DNA from: CAXBBB01 sp963793245
GTDB lineage: Bacteria > Bacteroidota > Rhodothermia > Rhodothermales > BA12
Direction: 5' to 3'
NCBI GenBank assembly: GCA_963793245.1
Contig: CAWBZG010000002.1
Coordinates: 930,001 to 994,000 of the forward strand
Length of the DNA stretch: 64,000 bases
Positions 1-9,131 of the stretch are shown here, in pieces. Position 1 is the stretch's first letter, and every line of letters begins with the position of its first letter. A model generated the notes under the pieces. That model was not told the origin of the DNA, searched no databases, and saw nothing but the letters and a program-made list of their open reading frames with translations. The position numbers and the translations under genes were made by a program.

Positions 1-576
1 CGTGGTGTAGCGGGGGAGCGGGACCATCGTGTCGCCGTGGCCGCCCATGAGCAGCGCCTGGATGTCGCGGACACTCACGCCCAACTCCATCGCGATGAAG
101 GCGCGGTAGCGGGCCGTGTCGAGGACGCCTGCCATGCCCATCACGCGCTCGGACGGGAAGCCCGAGGCCATGTACGCGACGTACGTCATCACGTCGAGCG
201 GGTTGGAAACGACGATCAGGATCGCGTCGGGGCTGTGCTTGGCGAACTGCTCGGTCACGCTCTTAACGATCGACGCGTTCTTGGCCAATAGGTCGTCGCG
301 GCTCATGCCCGGCTTGCGCGGAAGACCGGCTGTGATGACGCAGATGTGCGATCCGGCGGTGTCGGCGTAGTCGGTCGTGCCGGTGATCTTGGTGTCGTAG
401 AGGTGGATCGGAGCGGCCTCGACCATGTCGAGCGACTTGCCCTGCGGCACGCCGTCGACGATGTCTACGAGGACCACTTCGTCGACCATGTCTTTGCGGG
501 CGACGCAGTCGGCGACGGTGGCTCCGACGTTTCCGGCGCCGATGACAGTGACTTTGATGGGGCTGAGCTTGGCCAT
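1..576 (-). CDS. mdh: Malate dehydrogenase, C-terminus beyond window edge
   Basis: NAD-dependent oxidation of malate to oxaloacetate in the TCA cycle. The first 192 residues are visible; the open frame runs off the window edge, so the normal ~310-residue enzyme is cut here by the window, not by mutation. A Rossmann nucleotide-binding motif VIGAGNVGATVA lies near residue 10, the substrate-loop segment GLPRKPGMSRDDLL near residue 85, VSNPLDVMTY near residue 122, and the catalytic-histidine motif MGGHGDTMVPL near residue 180. This pattern is typical of the LDH-like MDH type found in Bacteroidota and Chlorobi. The ATG at 576 is followed directly by the Rossmann strand. It is divergent from sixA, with a 145-base shared upstream region. 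Lactate dehydrogenase is the only close alternative. Confidence 0.95.
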   Translation of the reverse strand, partial: MAKLSPIKVTVIGAGNVGATVADCVARKDMVDEVVLVDIVDGVPQGKSLDMVEAAPIHLYDTKITGTTDYADTAGSHICVITAGLPRKPGMSRDDLLAKNASIVKSVTEQFAKHSPDAILIVVSNPLDVMTYVAYMASGFPSERVMGMAGVLDTARYRAFIAMELGVSVRDIQALLMGGHGDTMVPLPRYTT

Positions 577-721
577 GGGGCGATCTTTGTTGGGTGAAGT
601 AGTAAGGTGGAAAACGGCGACGCGGCGGGAAGCGTTTCCGCCGATGCCGACAAAGTCGATGCATTCCACCCGAACTCCGTTCCGCCCACGCGCTTTCCTC
701 GACCAGTATTCCCCACGTCTC

Positions 722-1195
722 ATGCCGCTGCTCTACCTCATCCGCCACGGAATCGCCCACGACCGGGGCCGCGATGGAACCGACTTCACACGCGAACTCA
801 CCGACGAGGGCCGCGCCAAAATGCAGCGTCAGGCTCACGCACTGAAACGCGCCGGACTGATGCCTGCTCACCTCGTCAGCAGCCCGCTCGACCGCGCACG
901 GCAGACCGCCGAACTGCTCGCCGACGTGTGGGGCGTGCGGGTCAGCGAGGAATCTGCGTTGGGTTTGGGCGCTCACCCTTCCGCCTACCTCGACGCGTTC
1001 GCCGCACACGACGGACGCGTCGCCTGCGTCGGCCACAACCCGGACATCAGCTACGCCGTCCACGCGCTTACCGGAGCGCGCGTGCAGATGCGCAAGGGGA
1101 TGGTCGCTGCGATCAAGCTGGGCGGCAAGAGAGCGCGCGAAGGCCAGCTCGTCGGACTCTACGACCCTGACGCATTGTCCGACTGGGGCGGCTGA
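722..1195 (+). CDS. sixA: SixA-type phosphohistidine phosphatase (histidine phosphatase superfamily)
   Basis: A 157-residue cytoplasmic protein of the RHG histidine-phosphatase superfamily. The catalytic motif YLIRHGIAHD is at residues 5-14, followed by TRELTDEG (about 24), SSPLDRARQTAELL (about 55, substrate-binding Arg) and VGHNPDIS (about 102, second catalytic His). The length and the TDEGRAKM segment match SixA, which removes phosphate from histidine of phosphotransfer domains, rather than phosphoglycerate mutase (about 250 residues). The ATG at 722 starts just before the first strand. Divergent from mdh; downstream lies a repeat element and then the exonuclease/UvrC-like gene. The physiological target cannot be read from the context. 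Confidence 0.88.
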   Translation: MPLLYLIRHGIAHDRGRDGTDFTRELTDEGRAKMQRQAHALKRAGLMPAHLVSSPLDRARQTAELLADVWGVRVSEESALGLGAHPSAYLDAFAAHDGRVACVGHNPDISYAVHALTGARVQMRKGMVAAIKLGGKRAREGQLVGLYDPDALSDWGG

Positions 1196-1253
1196 GGCTG
1201 GCACTCAGGCGGCGGGCGGACCATACCACAGGCCAAGCACCACACTACCGGTT

Positions 1254-1338
1254 TGTCATCGCGAGGAGCGCAGCGACGTGGCGATCTCCTTTCATTGCCG
1301 CTGACTCAGGAGATTGCCACGCTTCGCTCGCAATGACA
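1254..1338. repeat. Intergenic palindromic repeat, copy 1
   Basis: An imperfect inverted repeat of about 85 bases that begins TGTCATCGCGAGGAGCG and ends with the near-complement CGCTCGCAATGACA. Inner arms GTGGCGATCTCC and GGAGATTGCCAC also pair. It belongs to a family with further copies at 3181, 9452, 16936 and 49028. All copies are intergenic, and when translated they give spurious peptides containing RSDVAIS. Such elements are widespread in environmental bacterial genomes; no transposase is nearby. Confidence 0.85.
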
Positions 1339-1444
1339 CGTAGCGGGGTGAGGCGGTTTCTGCTTGCACTCACGCTCTTCGCCGCGCACTGCTGACACCA
1401 CGTCGTCACCGTGGGCGCCGTACTCTACGCGTTTTCCCCTCCGC

Positions 1445-3149
1445 ATGCTCGCCTCGTCTGCCACATTCGTCGTCACCGACTTGGAAACGACCGGCGTGTC
1501 GGCGGACAAGTCGCGGATTCTGGAGGTGGGCGCGGTCAAGGTCAAGGGGGGTAAGATCATCGACCGCTTCCAGTCGCTCGTCAATCCGGGCGTAATCGTA
1601 CCGCGACGCATTACGCAACTGACCGGCATCTCGAACGCCGCCGTAATCGACGCGCCGACGATTGACCATGTGCTGCCCCAATACCTCGACTTTCTGGGCG
1701 ACGGCGTATTTGTAGCGCACAACGTGCCGTTCGACGCGCGCTTCGTCGCTGCCGAAGCCGACCGCTTGGGATTGCCTGCGCCCCCCAACCCTAAGCTGTG
1801 TACGCTTCGACTGGCTCGCCGCATTCTGACTGGATTGCGGAGTAAAGGGCTGGGATCGGTCGCTAACCATTTCGGCATCCCGATCAACGGACGCCACCGC
1901 GCGATGGGCGACGCCGATGCGACGGCTCAAGTCCTGCTCCACTTCCTCAAGTACCTCGACTATCAGGACTTGCGCTCGGTCGACGATGTGCTTGCGTTTC
2001 AGAACCGCCGGTACTCCAAAAAGGGCGAAGCGCCGCGCTATTTGCAGAAGGTGCGCGAGGCGGCGGCTGCTCTTCCCGAGCGGCCTGGCGTCTATTTCAT
2101 GCGCGACTCGAACAAGGCCGTCGTCTACGTCGGCAAGGCGCTCAACCTGCGGAGTCGCGTCCGATCATACTTCAATGCGATTGAGGCCCACACGCCGCGC
2201 CTGCGTCGGTTGGTCGAGACGGTTCGCAGCATCTCGCACGAGGAGACGGGGAGCGAGTTGTCGGCGCTGCTGCTCGAATCCAAGCTGATCAAGGAGATCC
2301 AGCCCAAGTTCAACCGGGCATCGCTGCGCTATCGCAACCGCCCGTTCCTGCGACTCGACGCCAGCCACCGGCTCCCACGTGTCGAAGCGACGCCGTACAT
2401 CCTGGACGATGGCGCCGAATACTACGGTCCGCTCGGCGGCAGGCGGCAGGCCGAGGCGATCATCCAGGTCGTCGAGCGCCTGTTTCAACTCCGGCCCTGC
2501 GACGACGCCACGCTCGCTCGCGGGCAACGCTGCTTCTACTACGAAGTCGGACGGTGCATGGGACCGTGCGAAGGCGATCTGGATGCCGAATACGCCGCCG
2601 AAGTCGACCGCGTCCGCGCGTTCGTCACGGGCCGCGACACGTCGGTCTTAGAACGGCTGGTCGAGGCGATGAAGGAGGCCGCTGCTAACCGCGAGTACGA
2701 ACTGGCCGCGCAGTACCGCGACTGGCTGCAATCGCTCCAGAACATGACGCAGAAGCGCCGGTCGGTCGCCCAATCCGTGATGGACCACCACGCCGTCGTC
2801 GTGCAGCCCGCAGCCGGGCAGATCGGGCGACAAGTCTTCGCCATCCGCTACGGTCGCCACGTCGAGACGCTGACGCTGGGCACCGATCCTTCGGCTGGCG
2901 ACGACGAACGCCTAGACGATTTCCTCGCCCGCCACTTTGCCGCCGATCCGCCGCGTCCCGGAGCGCTACCTCAAACGCGAGATCGACGAGGTGCGCGTGT
3001 TGGCGCACTGGCTGTACGTCCACCGCGAAAGCGCGCGGCACGTGCTGTTCGAGTCGGGAGGCTCGGTTGGAGAACTGTTCGAGCGCGTCGCTCAGGCGCT
3101 GCGGTTCGAGGTGGAGGAGCCGGAAGAAGAGGACTTGGAGGAAGCGTAG
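1445..3149 (+). CDS. DnaQ-type exonuclease fused to UvrC-like GIY-YIG nuclease (frameshifted)
   Basis: Fusion of a DEDD 3'-5' exonuclease and the N-terminal part of UvrC, about 567 residues when the frame is repaired. The exonuclease half (about 5-180) shows VVTDLETTG, HNVPFDARF and HRAMGDADAT, giving the D-E-D-D residues. The second half has a GIY-YIG core (PGVYFMRDSNKAVVYVGKA, about 215), the UvrC Cys cluster CFYYEVGRCMGPCEG (about 360) and a UVR-like ELAAQYRDWLQ helix (about 420). It lacks the UvrC C-terminal endonuclease/HhH half, as in Cho-like proteins. The frame breaks near the CCC at 2957-2959: removing one base joins the first frame to the segment reading RYLKREIDEVRVLAHW, which ends at 3149. 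Start ATG 1445 precedes the first beta strand directly. Probable role: DNA repair. Assembly error or true mutation cannot be separated here. Confidence 0.85.
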
Positions 3150-3180
3150 GGCGGCTGTGGCAAACACCTGTGTCTCCACT

Positions 3181-3265
3181 TGTCATCGCGAGGAGCAGAG
3201 CGACGTGGCGATCTCCATCGTCAGCGGCAGCGCAAGGAGATCGCCACGCTGCGCTCGTGATGACA
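3181..3265. repeat. Intergenic palindromic repeat, copy 2
   Basis: About 85 bases, starting TGTCATCGCGAGGAGCAGAG and ending CGCTCGTGATGACA, with internal arms GGCGATCTCC and GGAGATCGCC. Same family as the copy at 1254, but with a changed central loop. It fills the space between two convergent genes (the exonuclease/UvrC-like gene and the RDD gene). Confidence 0.85.
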
Positions 3266-3312
3266 GTTGGCTGGGGGCGTCGTTGGGCCTCCGTGGGTCA
3301 GCCCACCACGCC

Positions 3313-4056
3313 TCACGCCATCGGCTCGAACGCAGCGTCTGCCGTGCCCGCGAGCGTCGTGTAGTCTTGGAGGAGCGTGCGCAGAAAGATGTACGGGCGC
3401 AGTTCCCCAGGCGAAATACCGTAGGCCGACTCGATCACTTCGATCACCGACTGGGCGATCTTCTTGGACTGCACCGTCACGCCCTCGATGCGGATCACCC
3501 GGACGGCGTCGCGGATGAGGGAGATATCGGCGGTGCTCAGCCGGGCGGCTTCGGGGTAGGTCACGTCGGCGGCTTGGTCCATCCGCTCGAAGAGGGTGTC
3601 GCTGAGCCGGGCGCGGTCCCTTGCGCTGACGACCGTCGTTCCTGCGGCCATGTCGCCCAGGCGCTGCGACTGCTGGCTGAGCGCGATGCTCGTCACGGCG
3701 ACGGCTCCGGTCGAGATGGTGAAGTCGACGAAGCCCAGCAGCCAGCGCAGCAGGTAGTCGCCTATCGACGGTGGCTCTCCGTCCAGCCGGACGACGCGGA
3801 TTTTGCGCACCTTCTTGCCCGGCGTCTGTCCGTCCAGCGCGATCTCGAAAATCGGGAAGTAAAGCAGGGTCGGCACGGCGAGCAGAGCAATTTGGACCGC
3901 AGCCGATCCAACGTCCGCGAAGGAAATGATAATGCCTACTAGCGTACTGTAGCCTACGATGATTGCGATGTCGATCAGGTAGGCGAGGAGCCGGTCGCCC
4001 AGGCCTGCCGGTTCTAGGGCGAGCGTGACGTTGTGAGCGGTCTGGACGTGGATCAT
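3313..4056 (-). CDS. RDD family membrane protein
   Basis: A 247-residue inner-membrane protein. The RDD-domain signature is clear: GLGDRLLAYLIDIAII near residue 18 (conserved R-D in the first membrane helix), a second helix around 60-75, and DGQTPGKKVRKIRVV around 78-92. A further hydrophobic segment follows at about 105-125. The C-terminal about 90 residues are soluble and rich in short helices. RDD proteins often sit beside SpoIIM/DUF4129/MoxR genes, and here it is divergent from exactly that operon (95 bases between starts). Transport or scaffold function is not established for the family. Confidence 0.85.
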   Translation of the reverse strand: MIHVQTAHNVTLALEPAGLGDRLLAYLIDIAIIVGYSTLVGIIISFADVGSAAVQIALLAVPTLLYFPIFEIALDGQTPGKKVRKIRVVRLDGEPPSIGDYLLRWLLGFVDFTISTGAVAVTSIALSQQSQRLGDMAAGTTVVSARDRARLSDTLFERMDQAADVTYPEAARLSTADISLIRDAVRVIRIEGVTVQSKKIAQSVIEVIESAYGISPGELRPYIFLRTLLQDYTTLAGTADAAFEPMA

Positions 4057-4150
4057 CGGTGCGAAGAGAAGCCGTGTGCGGAAGATAGTAGGAGAGCATC
4101 CGCGTCGCTATTTTGACGCTCGCTCCCTCTTTTTGCTCTACTCACCGCCC

Positions 4151-5131
4151 GTGCGCGAGGCCACCTTTCTCCAACAGAACGCCGACAAGTGGCGTCGCCT
4201 CGAAGGGCTGACCAAGGACCGCAAGGCCGATCCCGACGAACTGGCGTCGCTCTTCGTCGAAGCGTCGGACGATCTGTCGTACGCGCGGACGTTCTATCCC
4301 AAAAGCAAGAGCGTCGGCTATCTCAACGACCTGCTGGGGCGCCTCTACCGCACGCTCTACAAGAACCGGACGACCGAAACGGGCCGCTTCATGGGGTTCT
4401 GGACGCACGAGGTCCCGCTCGCCGTGTGGAGCGCGCGCTGGCTGATGGGCGTCGCGCTCGTCGTGGCGATGGTGTGTACCGTCGTCGGCGCGATCAGCCA
4501 GGTGCTCGATCCCTCGTTCGTGCGCTACGTGATGGGCGACCGCTACGTCGACATGACGCTCGCCAACATCGCGTCGGGCGATCCGATGGCTGTGTACAAG
4601 AGCGGCGCCTCGGTCGACTTCTTCGCGCGGATCACGTTCAACAACGTCCGCGTGTCGCTGCTCGTCTACTCGGTCGGCGTTCTGACTCCGCTGATCCCGC
4701 TGTTCATCCTGATGCAGAACATGCTGATGCTGGGCTGCTTTTTTGCGTTTCTGGCGCAGCAAGGCGTGTTCGGGACGGCGCTGGGCATCGTCTGGATTCA
4801 CGGCACGCTCGAAATCGCGGCCATCGTGATCGCAGGCGGAGCGGGCTTCCAACTGGGCTGGGGCTGGATCGCGCCGGGCACGCTGCCTCGCCGAAAAGCG
4901 TTCGTGCAGAGCGCCCGGTCGAGCGTCGTCATCATCGTCGGCTTGATCCCTGTCTTCCTCGTCGCCGGGCTGCTCGAAGGCTTCGTGACGCGCCACACGA
5001 CGATGCCGCTCGCCTTGAAAATGCTCATCATTGGCGCATCGTTGGCGTTTTTGATCGGCTACTTTATTGTGTTGCCGCGCGTCCGGGCACGCGCTGCGGG
5101 CGAGAAGAATCTCGCCCCTACTACCGACTGA
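4151..5131 (+). CDS. Stage II sporulation protein M (SpoIIM) family membrane protein
   Basis: A 326-residue polytopic inner-membrane protein of the SpoIIM/DUF95 family, which is broadly distributed in non-sporulating bacteria. The N-terminal about 100 residues are cytoplasmic and helical (REATFLQQNADKWRRLEGL, DDLSYARTFYP), a hallmark of the form linked to MoxR clusters. Then come about six hydrophobic segments, with NNVRVSLLVYSVGVLTPLIP and the conserved HGTLEIAAIVIAGGAG motif near residue 215. I choose GTG 4151 because homologues usually begin M-R-E-x-x-F; an upstream in-frame ATG at 4076 would add 25 residues of low-complexity sequence. First gene of a tight operon (next start 3 bases after its stop). 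Confidence 0.85.
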   Translation: MREATFLQQNADKWRRLEGLTKDRKADPDELASLFVEASDDLSYARTFYPKSKSVGYLNDLLGRLYRTLYKNRTTETGRFMGFWTHEVPLAVWSARWLMGVALVVAMVCTVVGAISQVLDPSFVRYVMGDRYVDMTLANIASGDPMAVYKSGASVDFFARITFNNVRVSLLVYSVGVLTPLIPLFILMQNMLMLGCFFAFLAQQGVFGTALGIVWIHGTLEIAAIVIAGGAGFQLGWGWIAPGTLPRRKAFVQSARSSVVIIVGLIPVFLVAGLLEGFVTRHTTMPLALKMLIIGASLAFLIGYFIVLPRVRARAAGEKNLAPTTD

Positions 5132-5134
5132 TCC

Positions 5135-6088
5135 ATGCAAGAAGAGGCTTTCGTACTGCGCCGTCCGCGCTCGTTTGGCGAGGTGTTCAACGACACGTTC
5201 CGGTTTCTGCGATTGGCGCTCCCGGTCATGAAGCCGACGCTGCTGCGTGTCATCCTGCCGCTGGCACTCGTGGCGTCGATGATGATGGGCGGCGGCATTG
5301 GGACGATCTTTGGCAGCCTTGTTTCCGAGGCGTCGCAGGTGATGCCAGACAGCGAACTGGGACTGGGCGCGTGGGGCGTGCTCGGACTGGTCGCCTTCGT
5401 TGGCTTCCTGCTCTACGTCGGCGTGCTGGCGTACTTCTGCGCGCTTACGTTCGCGTGCATGAAAGCCTACGACCAATTCGGATCGTTCGACGAGGTGACA
5501 GACGAGCAACTCACTAAAGCCGCTTGGGTGCGGTTTTGGCCGCTGGTTGGTTATGCGATGCTCATGGGCGTCGCCTACATCGGTCTCTCGTTGTTCGGGC
5601 TGATTCCGTGTCTGGGCATCCTGATTCAATACGCCGGAATCGGCTGGATCATGGGGCGATGGGGCATGGCGCCCGGCGCCATCGGCGTCGACCGCGTGTC
5701 TGTGCTCGACGCGTTCGGCCTCAGCAACAGGCTTTCGGTCGCCAATTCCGCGTTCTGGCCGACGTTGGGCGTGGTCTTTCTGGCGAGCCTGATCTCCAAC
5801 CTGCTGGTCATGGGCTTTGTGTTCGGCCCGACCGTTTTGGGCGCGATGGGCGTCGCGTTCATGGGCTTCGACATGGACGCCGATGGTACCCTAGTTGGTA
5901 TCCTGCTCGGCGCGTTTTTCGGACTGATGCTCTGCGTGTCGCTGCTGACGTACGTGATCCCGGTCATCGCGTCGGGAATGCAATACGCCCAACTCAACGA
6001 GCGCACGCACCACACGACGCTCTGGCGCGATCTCGACGCGCGGCGCGGCGAGTTGGGCCTGACGGATCCTCTCTCGACCCAAGCGTGA
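5135..6088 (+). CDS. Polytopic membrane protein in MoxR cluster
   Basis: A 317-residue membrane protein with about six hydrophobic segments (around residues 28-55, 75-100, 140-170, 205-235, 255-285) and a charged N-terminus (RRPRSFGEVFNDTFRFLR). The N-terminal RSFGEV-x-x-DTF pattern is common in membrane proteins of the DUF7544/glycerophosphodiesterase-membrane-domain type that sit beside SpoIIM and DUF4129 genes. No catalytic motif is visible. The gene begins three bases after the SpoIIM stop, and its stop overlaps the GTG start of the next gene, so it is translated as part of the operon. Function unknown. Confidence 0.75.
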   Translation: MQEEAFVLRRPRSFGEVFNDTFRFLRLALPVMKPTLLRVILPLALVASMMMGGGIGTIFGSLVSEASQVMPDSELGLGAWGVLGLVAFVGFLLYVGVLAYFCALTFACMKAYDQFGSFDEVTDEQLTKAAWVRFWPLVGYAMLMGVAYIGLSLFGLIPCLGILIQYAGIGWIMGRWGMAPGAIGVDRVSVLDAFGLSNRLSVANSAFWPTLGVVFLASLISNLLVMGFVFGPTVLGAMGVAFMGFDMDADGTLVGILLGAFFGLMLCVSLLTYVIPVIASGMQYAQLNERTHHTTLWRDLDARRGELGLTDPLSTQA

Positions 6089-6795
6089 TCCGAGTCGTCC
6101 TGCTACTTCTGATCGCTCTGGCGACGCTGCTGCCGTCTGGCCAAGTGCGCGCCCAGGTCGTCGATTCGTCGGCGTCGGCGCGGGGGACCGAGCGGGCAGA
6201 GGCGACGCTCGACAGTTTGCGTGCCGATCCTGCGTTGCGCTACGAGGTCGACCCTGAGCAACCCACTTCGCTCTGGGATCGGTTTTGGAGCGGTATCGGG
6301 CAGATACTGAGGCAGATTTTCGGGGGCAATGCGGGCTACTTCACGCGCCCAATTCTCTACGGGCTGATGGGGCTGCTGCTGGTCTGGGTGATCGTACTCA
6401 TCGCCCGTTCGGACGTGCGCGTGCTGCGGCGTGGCGGGGCGGCAGGCGGAGCACGCGGCACGGGCATCTTGCCGGACGACATCACGCGCGAAGACTACGC
6501 GGCGTTGGCTCGGCAGGCGGAAGCACGTGGCGAACTGCGCGACGCCCTGCGCTGGCGCTTTCTCGACGTACTCCAACGGCTCGACGCAACGGGCCGCTCC
6601 GCCTATCGCCCCGACAAAACGCACGACGCGTATGCTGCCGATCTGAGCGGTGCCGACCAAGCGCCGTTTCTGCGTGTCGCCCGATCGTTCGAGCGGGTGT
6701 GGTACGGCGGTTACGAGGTCGACGCGTCCGCCTATCCCGCCGTCCGAGAGGCTGCACTTGGGATTGCGAGTGCTTCTAATCCCCAAACGGCATGA
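6085..6795 (+). CDS. DUF4129 domain protein
   Basis: A 236-residue protein that starts at GTG 6085 and overlaps the preceding stop (GTGA). An N-terminal signal peptide ends near AQVVDS (residue ~25). Next is a short periplasmic segment, one transmembrane helix (about 88-108) and a cytoplasmic C-terminal DUF4129 domain: REDYAALARQAEARGELRDALRWRFLDVL, then FLRVARSFERVWYGGYEVD. The conserved A-x-G-D/E-x-R-x-A-x-R-x-x-Y/F-L helix is characteristic. The stop overlaps the next gene start by four bases (ATGA). DUF4129 proteins are regularly encoded with MoxR ATPases; their biochemical role is unknown. Confidence 0.85.
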   Translation: MIRVVLLLLIALATLLPSGQVRAQVVDSSASARGTERAEATLDSLRADPALRYEVDPEQPTSLWDRFWSGIGQILRQIFGGNAGYFTRPILYGLMGLLLVWVIVLIARSDVRVLRRGGAAGGARGTGILPDDITREDYAALARQAEARGELRDALRWRFLDVLQRLDATGRSAYRPDKTHDAYAADLSGADQAPFLRVARSFERVWYGGYEVDASAYPAVREAALGIASASNPQTA

Positions 6796-8096
6796 GGCAG
6801 CGCGACCATATTTACTGGTACGGACTGGCCTTGCTGCTCGTCGTGTTCGGCGTCTTTCAGGCGCTGCGTCCGAGTCCCATCGACTGGCGCGTGACGCTCG
6901 AAGCCGACGGCGACAATCCCTATGATCTGCGCGCACTCTATACCGTCTGGCCTGACCTGGCGCAGGACAAACCGATCCGCGAGCGCGTTCGCTCGAACAT
7001 CTGGCTCATGGGCGAGGGACAGGCGGATACGTCGTCGACGATCCTGCTGGTGAGCGAAGGCGTGACGCTCAGCGTGGGTGAGTATTCCGTCGCCGCAGAC
7101 TCGCTCGAATACCAGACGTTGACGCAGTTTCTGGGCGATGGCGGGACGCTTGCATTAGTCGCCGATGGAGCGAGCAGCGACCTGAATCCGCTTGGCCTGT
7201 CGCCCGACTGGTCGTTTGCCGACGACTATCGTGGGTTCATCACGCCACTCTCCGACACGCTGGCGTACGTCGTACGTCTGGAATCGTCGGGGCAGCGGAT
7301 TTCTGTTGCTTCAGCGCTCGTACCTACTGCGCTCGAGTTCACGGGAAGAGGGGTGCCGGACATCGAAGAAATCCTGATCGAAGGCGTTGGGTTACCCGAA
7401 ACGATGGCGTCGATCTGCACCGATTCGTGCGGCGATTGGGATGCCGAATGGTTGCCGATCCTCGTCCGAGTGCCGGTGGGAGAGGGAAGCGTCGTCGTGA
7501 CGACGGCGGCCCGCTTGCTGACCAACATCGCCCTGCTCGATCACAATACACTGCCGTTCGCCGACGCGCTGGCACGCGCGCTGCCCGACGCGCCCATCGT
7601 CCGCAAAGTCGACACGTTCGCGGATGGCCGACCGTCGTCGCCGATCTACGTGCTGACGCGCTATCCGGCGTTGCTGTGGGCGTGGTACGCGTTTCTGGCG
7701 TTGGGCGTGCTACTCGTCGTCGCCTACGCGCGTCGGAGGCAGCGTCCCCAGGCGCCGCGCGTGGCTCCGCGCAACGAGACCGCCGCGTTCGTGTCGACCG
7801 TCGCCGCGCTCTATCGCAACCGGGGCGATCACGCCAACCTGACGCGCAAGATGGCGAGCCGCTTTCGCCACGTCGCGTTCGACGCCTACGGTCTGCCGCG
7901 CAGACAGCAGACACCACAGAACGTCGCCGAGCGCGCGGCCCTTTCCCAGGCCGATGCCGAGCAACTGATCGCCTGGGTCGACCGCGCCGAGTCGGGCAAA
8001 CTCACGACTGGATCCGAAGTCGAAGAGTTTGCCGAGCGTCTAACTCCCTTCTTCGACCGCGCCCCCCGCACGTCCCGCCTTCCTCTCTCTTCCTGA
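6792..8096 (+). CDS. DUF4350 domain protein
   Basis: A 434-residue membrane-anchored protein. One transmembrane helix is at about 8-26 and another at about 292-312, separated by a large periplasmic domain. Residues about 30-125 show the DUF4350 pattern: NPYDLRALYTVWPDL, then ILLVSEGVTLSVGEYSVAADSLEYQTLTQFLGDGGTLALVAD, in which a flavodoxin-like fold binds an unknown ligand. After the second helix comes a cytoplasmic helical tail with a conserved NETAAFVSTVAALYRNRGDHANLTRK segment, typical of the family. Located between DUF4129 and MoxR genes, the usual order. Presumed part of a membrane complex remodelled by MoxR. Confidence 0.85.
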   Translation: MRQRDHIYWYGLALLLVVFGVFQALRPSPIDWRVTLEADGDNPYDLRALYTVWPDLAQDKPIRERVRSNIWLMGEGQADTSSTILLVSEGVTLSVGEYSVAADSLEYQTLTQFLGDGGTLALVADGASSDLNPLGLSPDWSFADDYRGFITPLSDTLAYVVRLESSGQRISVASALVPTALEFTGRGVPDIEEILIEGVGLPETMASICTDSCGDWDAEWLPILVRVPVGEGSVVVTTAARLLTNIALLDHNTLPFADALARALPDAPIVRKVDTFADGRPSSPIYVLTRYPALLWAWYAFLALGVLLVVAYARRRQRPQAPRVAPRNETAAFVSTVAALYRNRGDHANLTRKMASRFRHVAFDAYGLPRRQQTPQNVAERAALSQADAEQLIAWVDRAESGKLTTGSEVEEFAERLTPFFDRAPRTSRLPLSS

Positions 8097-8101
8097 ACCC
8101 C

Positions 8102-9121
8102 ATGCTCGAACCGACCGATTCTACGCCGCCCGCTCTCCCAACTTCTACGTCCGAACCTGATGCGCCGCGCATCGACTTGGGGTCCGTCGCCGATGCTGCT
8201 GAGCGTGTGCGGACCGAAATCGGACGCGCACTCGTCGGCCAGGAAGAGCGCGTGACGCTGCTGCTGACGGCGCTGCTGGCAGGCGGGCACGTGCTGCTCG
8301 AAGGCGTCCCCGGCATCGCCAAAACACTGACGGCCCGGCTCCTCGCCCGCACGGTCGACGCCGACTATCGCCGCATCCAGTTCACGCCCGACCTGATGCC
8401 GTCGGACGTCGTCGGAACCGCTGTCTTCAATCCCCGCGACGCCGAGTTCTCGTTTCGCGCCGGGCCGATCTTCTCCAACTTCGTCCTGATCGACGAAATC
8501 AACCGCGCGCCCGCCAAGACCCAATCGGCGCTGTTCGAGGTGATGGAAGAGCGCCAGGCGACGGTCGATGGAACGACGTATCCGATGGCCGAGCCGTTCA
8601 TGGTGCTCGCCACGCAGAACCCGCTCGAACACGAAGGCACCTACCGCCTCCCCGAAGCCCAACTCGACCGCTTCCTATTCAAGCTTGTCCTCGACTACCC
8701 GACAGCCGACGAGGAAGTCGAAATCCTGACACGTGCGCTGACCCAAGCCCCTTCCGCCGTCGTCGAAACGATCGGTGCCGTTTTGTCGAAGTCCGAGTTG
8801 GCCCAGGCGCGAGGCGTCGTCTCCCAGGTGCGCGTCGAACCGCCCGTCGTGCGCTACATCGCCGGGATCACGCTGGCGACGCGCGGGAATGCGTCGCTGA
8901 TGCTCGGCGCCTCACCTCGCGCGTCGCTGAGCCTGCTGTCGAGCGGACGCGCCTACGCCGTGCTCGCCGGACGCGACTACGTGCTCCCCGACGACATCCA
9001 GGCTGTCGCTCCGCACGTGCTGCGCCACCGCATCCAACTGGCTCCCGAACTCGAAATGGAAGGCCGTGCCCCCGACGAGGTCGTCGCTGACATCTTGCGG
9101 CAGGTCGAGATTCCTCGGTGA
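8102..9121 (+). CDS. MoxR family AAA+ ATPase
   Basis: A 339-residue cytoplasmic AAA+ ATPase. Walker A is LLEGVPGIAKT (about 65), Walker B is NFVLIDEINRAP (about 128), sensor 1 is LATQNPLEHEGTYRLPEAQLDRF (arginine finger region near 180), and the lid domain carries GASPRASLSLL (about 285, sensor 2 Arg) and the C-terminal YVLPDDIQAVAPHVLRHRI motif. MoxR enzymes act as chaperones that insert metals or assemble membrane/VWA complexes. The start ATG 8102 lies five bases after the preceding stop. The usual next gene, a DUF58 protein, is missing: a tRNA follows instead. Confidence 0.95.
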   Translation: MLEPTDSTPPALPTSTSEPDAPRIDLGSVADAAERVRTEIGRALVGQEERVTLLLTALLAGGHVLLEGVPGIAKTLTARLLARTVDADYRRIQFTPDLMPSDVVGTAVFNPRDAEFSFRAGPIFSNFVLIDEINRAPAKTQSALFEVMEERQATVDGTTYPMAEPFMVLATQNPLEHEGTYRLPEAQLDRFLFKLVLDYPTADEEVEILTRALTQAPSAVVETIGAVLSKSELAQARGVVSQVRVEPPVVRYIAGITLATRGNASLMLGASPRASLSLLSSGRAYAVLAGRDYVLPDDIQAVAPHVLRHRIQLAPELEMEGRAPDEVVADILRQVEIPR

Positions 9122-9131
9122 GTCCATCGCG

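Noticed and set aside
4142..5629. A 495-codon minus-strand frame opposite SpoIIM and the next gene
   Set aside because: His/Arg/Asp-rich composition, no domain, and it spans two real genes in one frame, which is typical of shadows.
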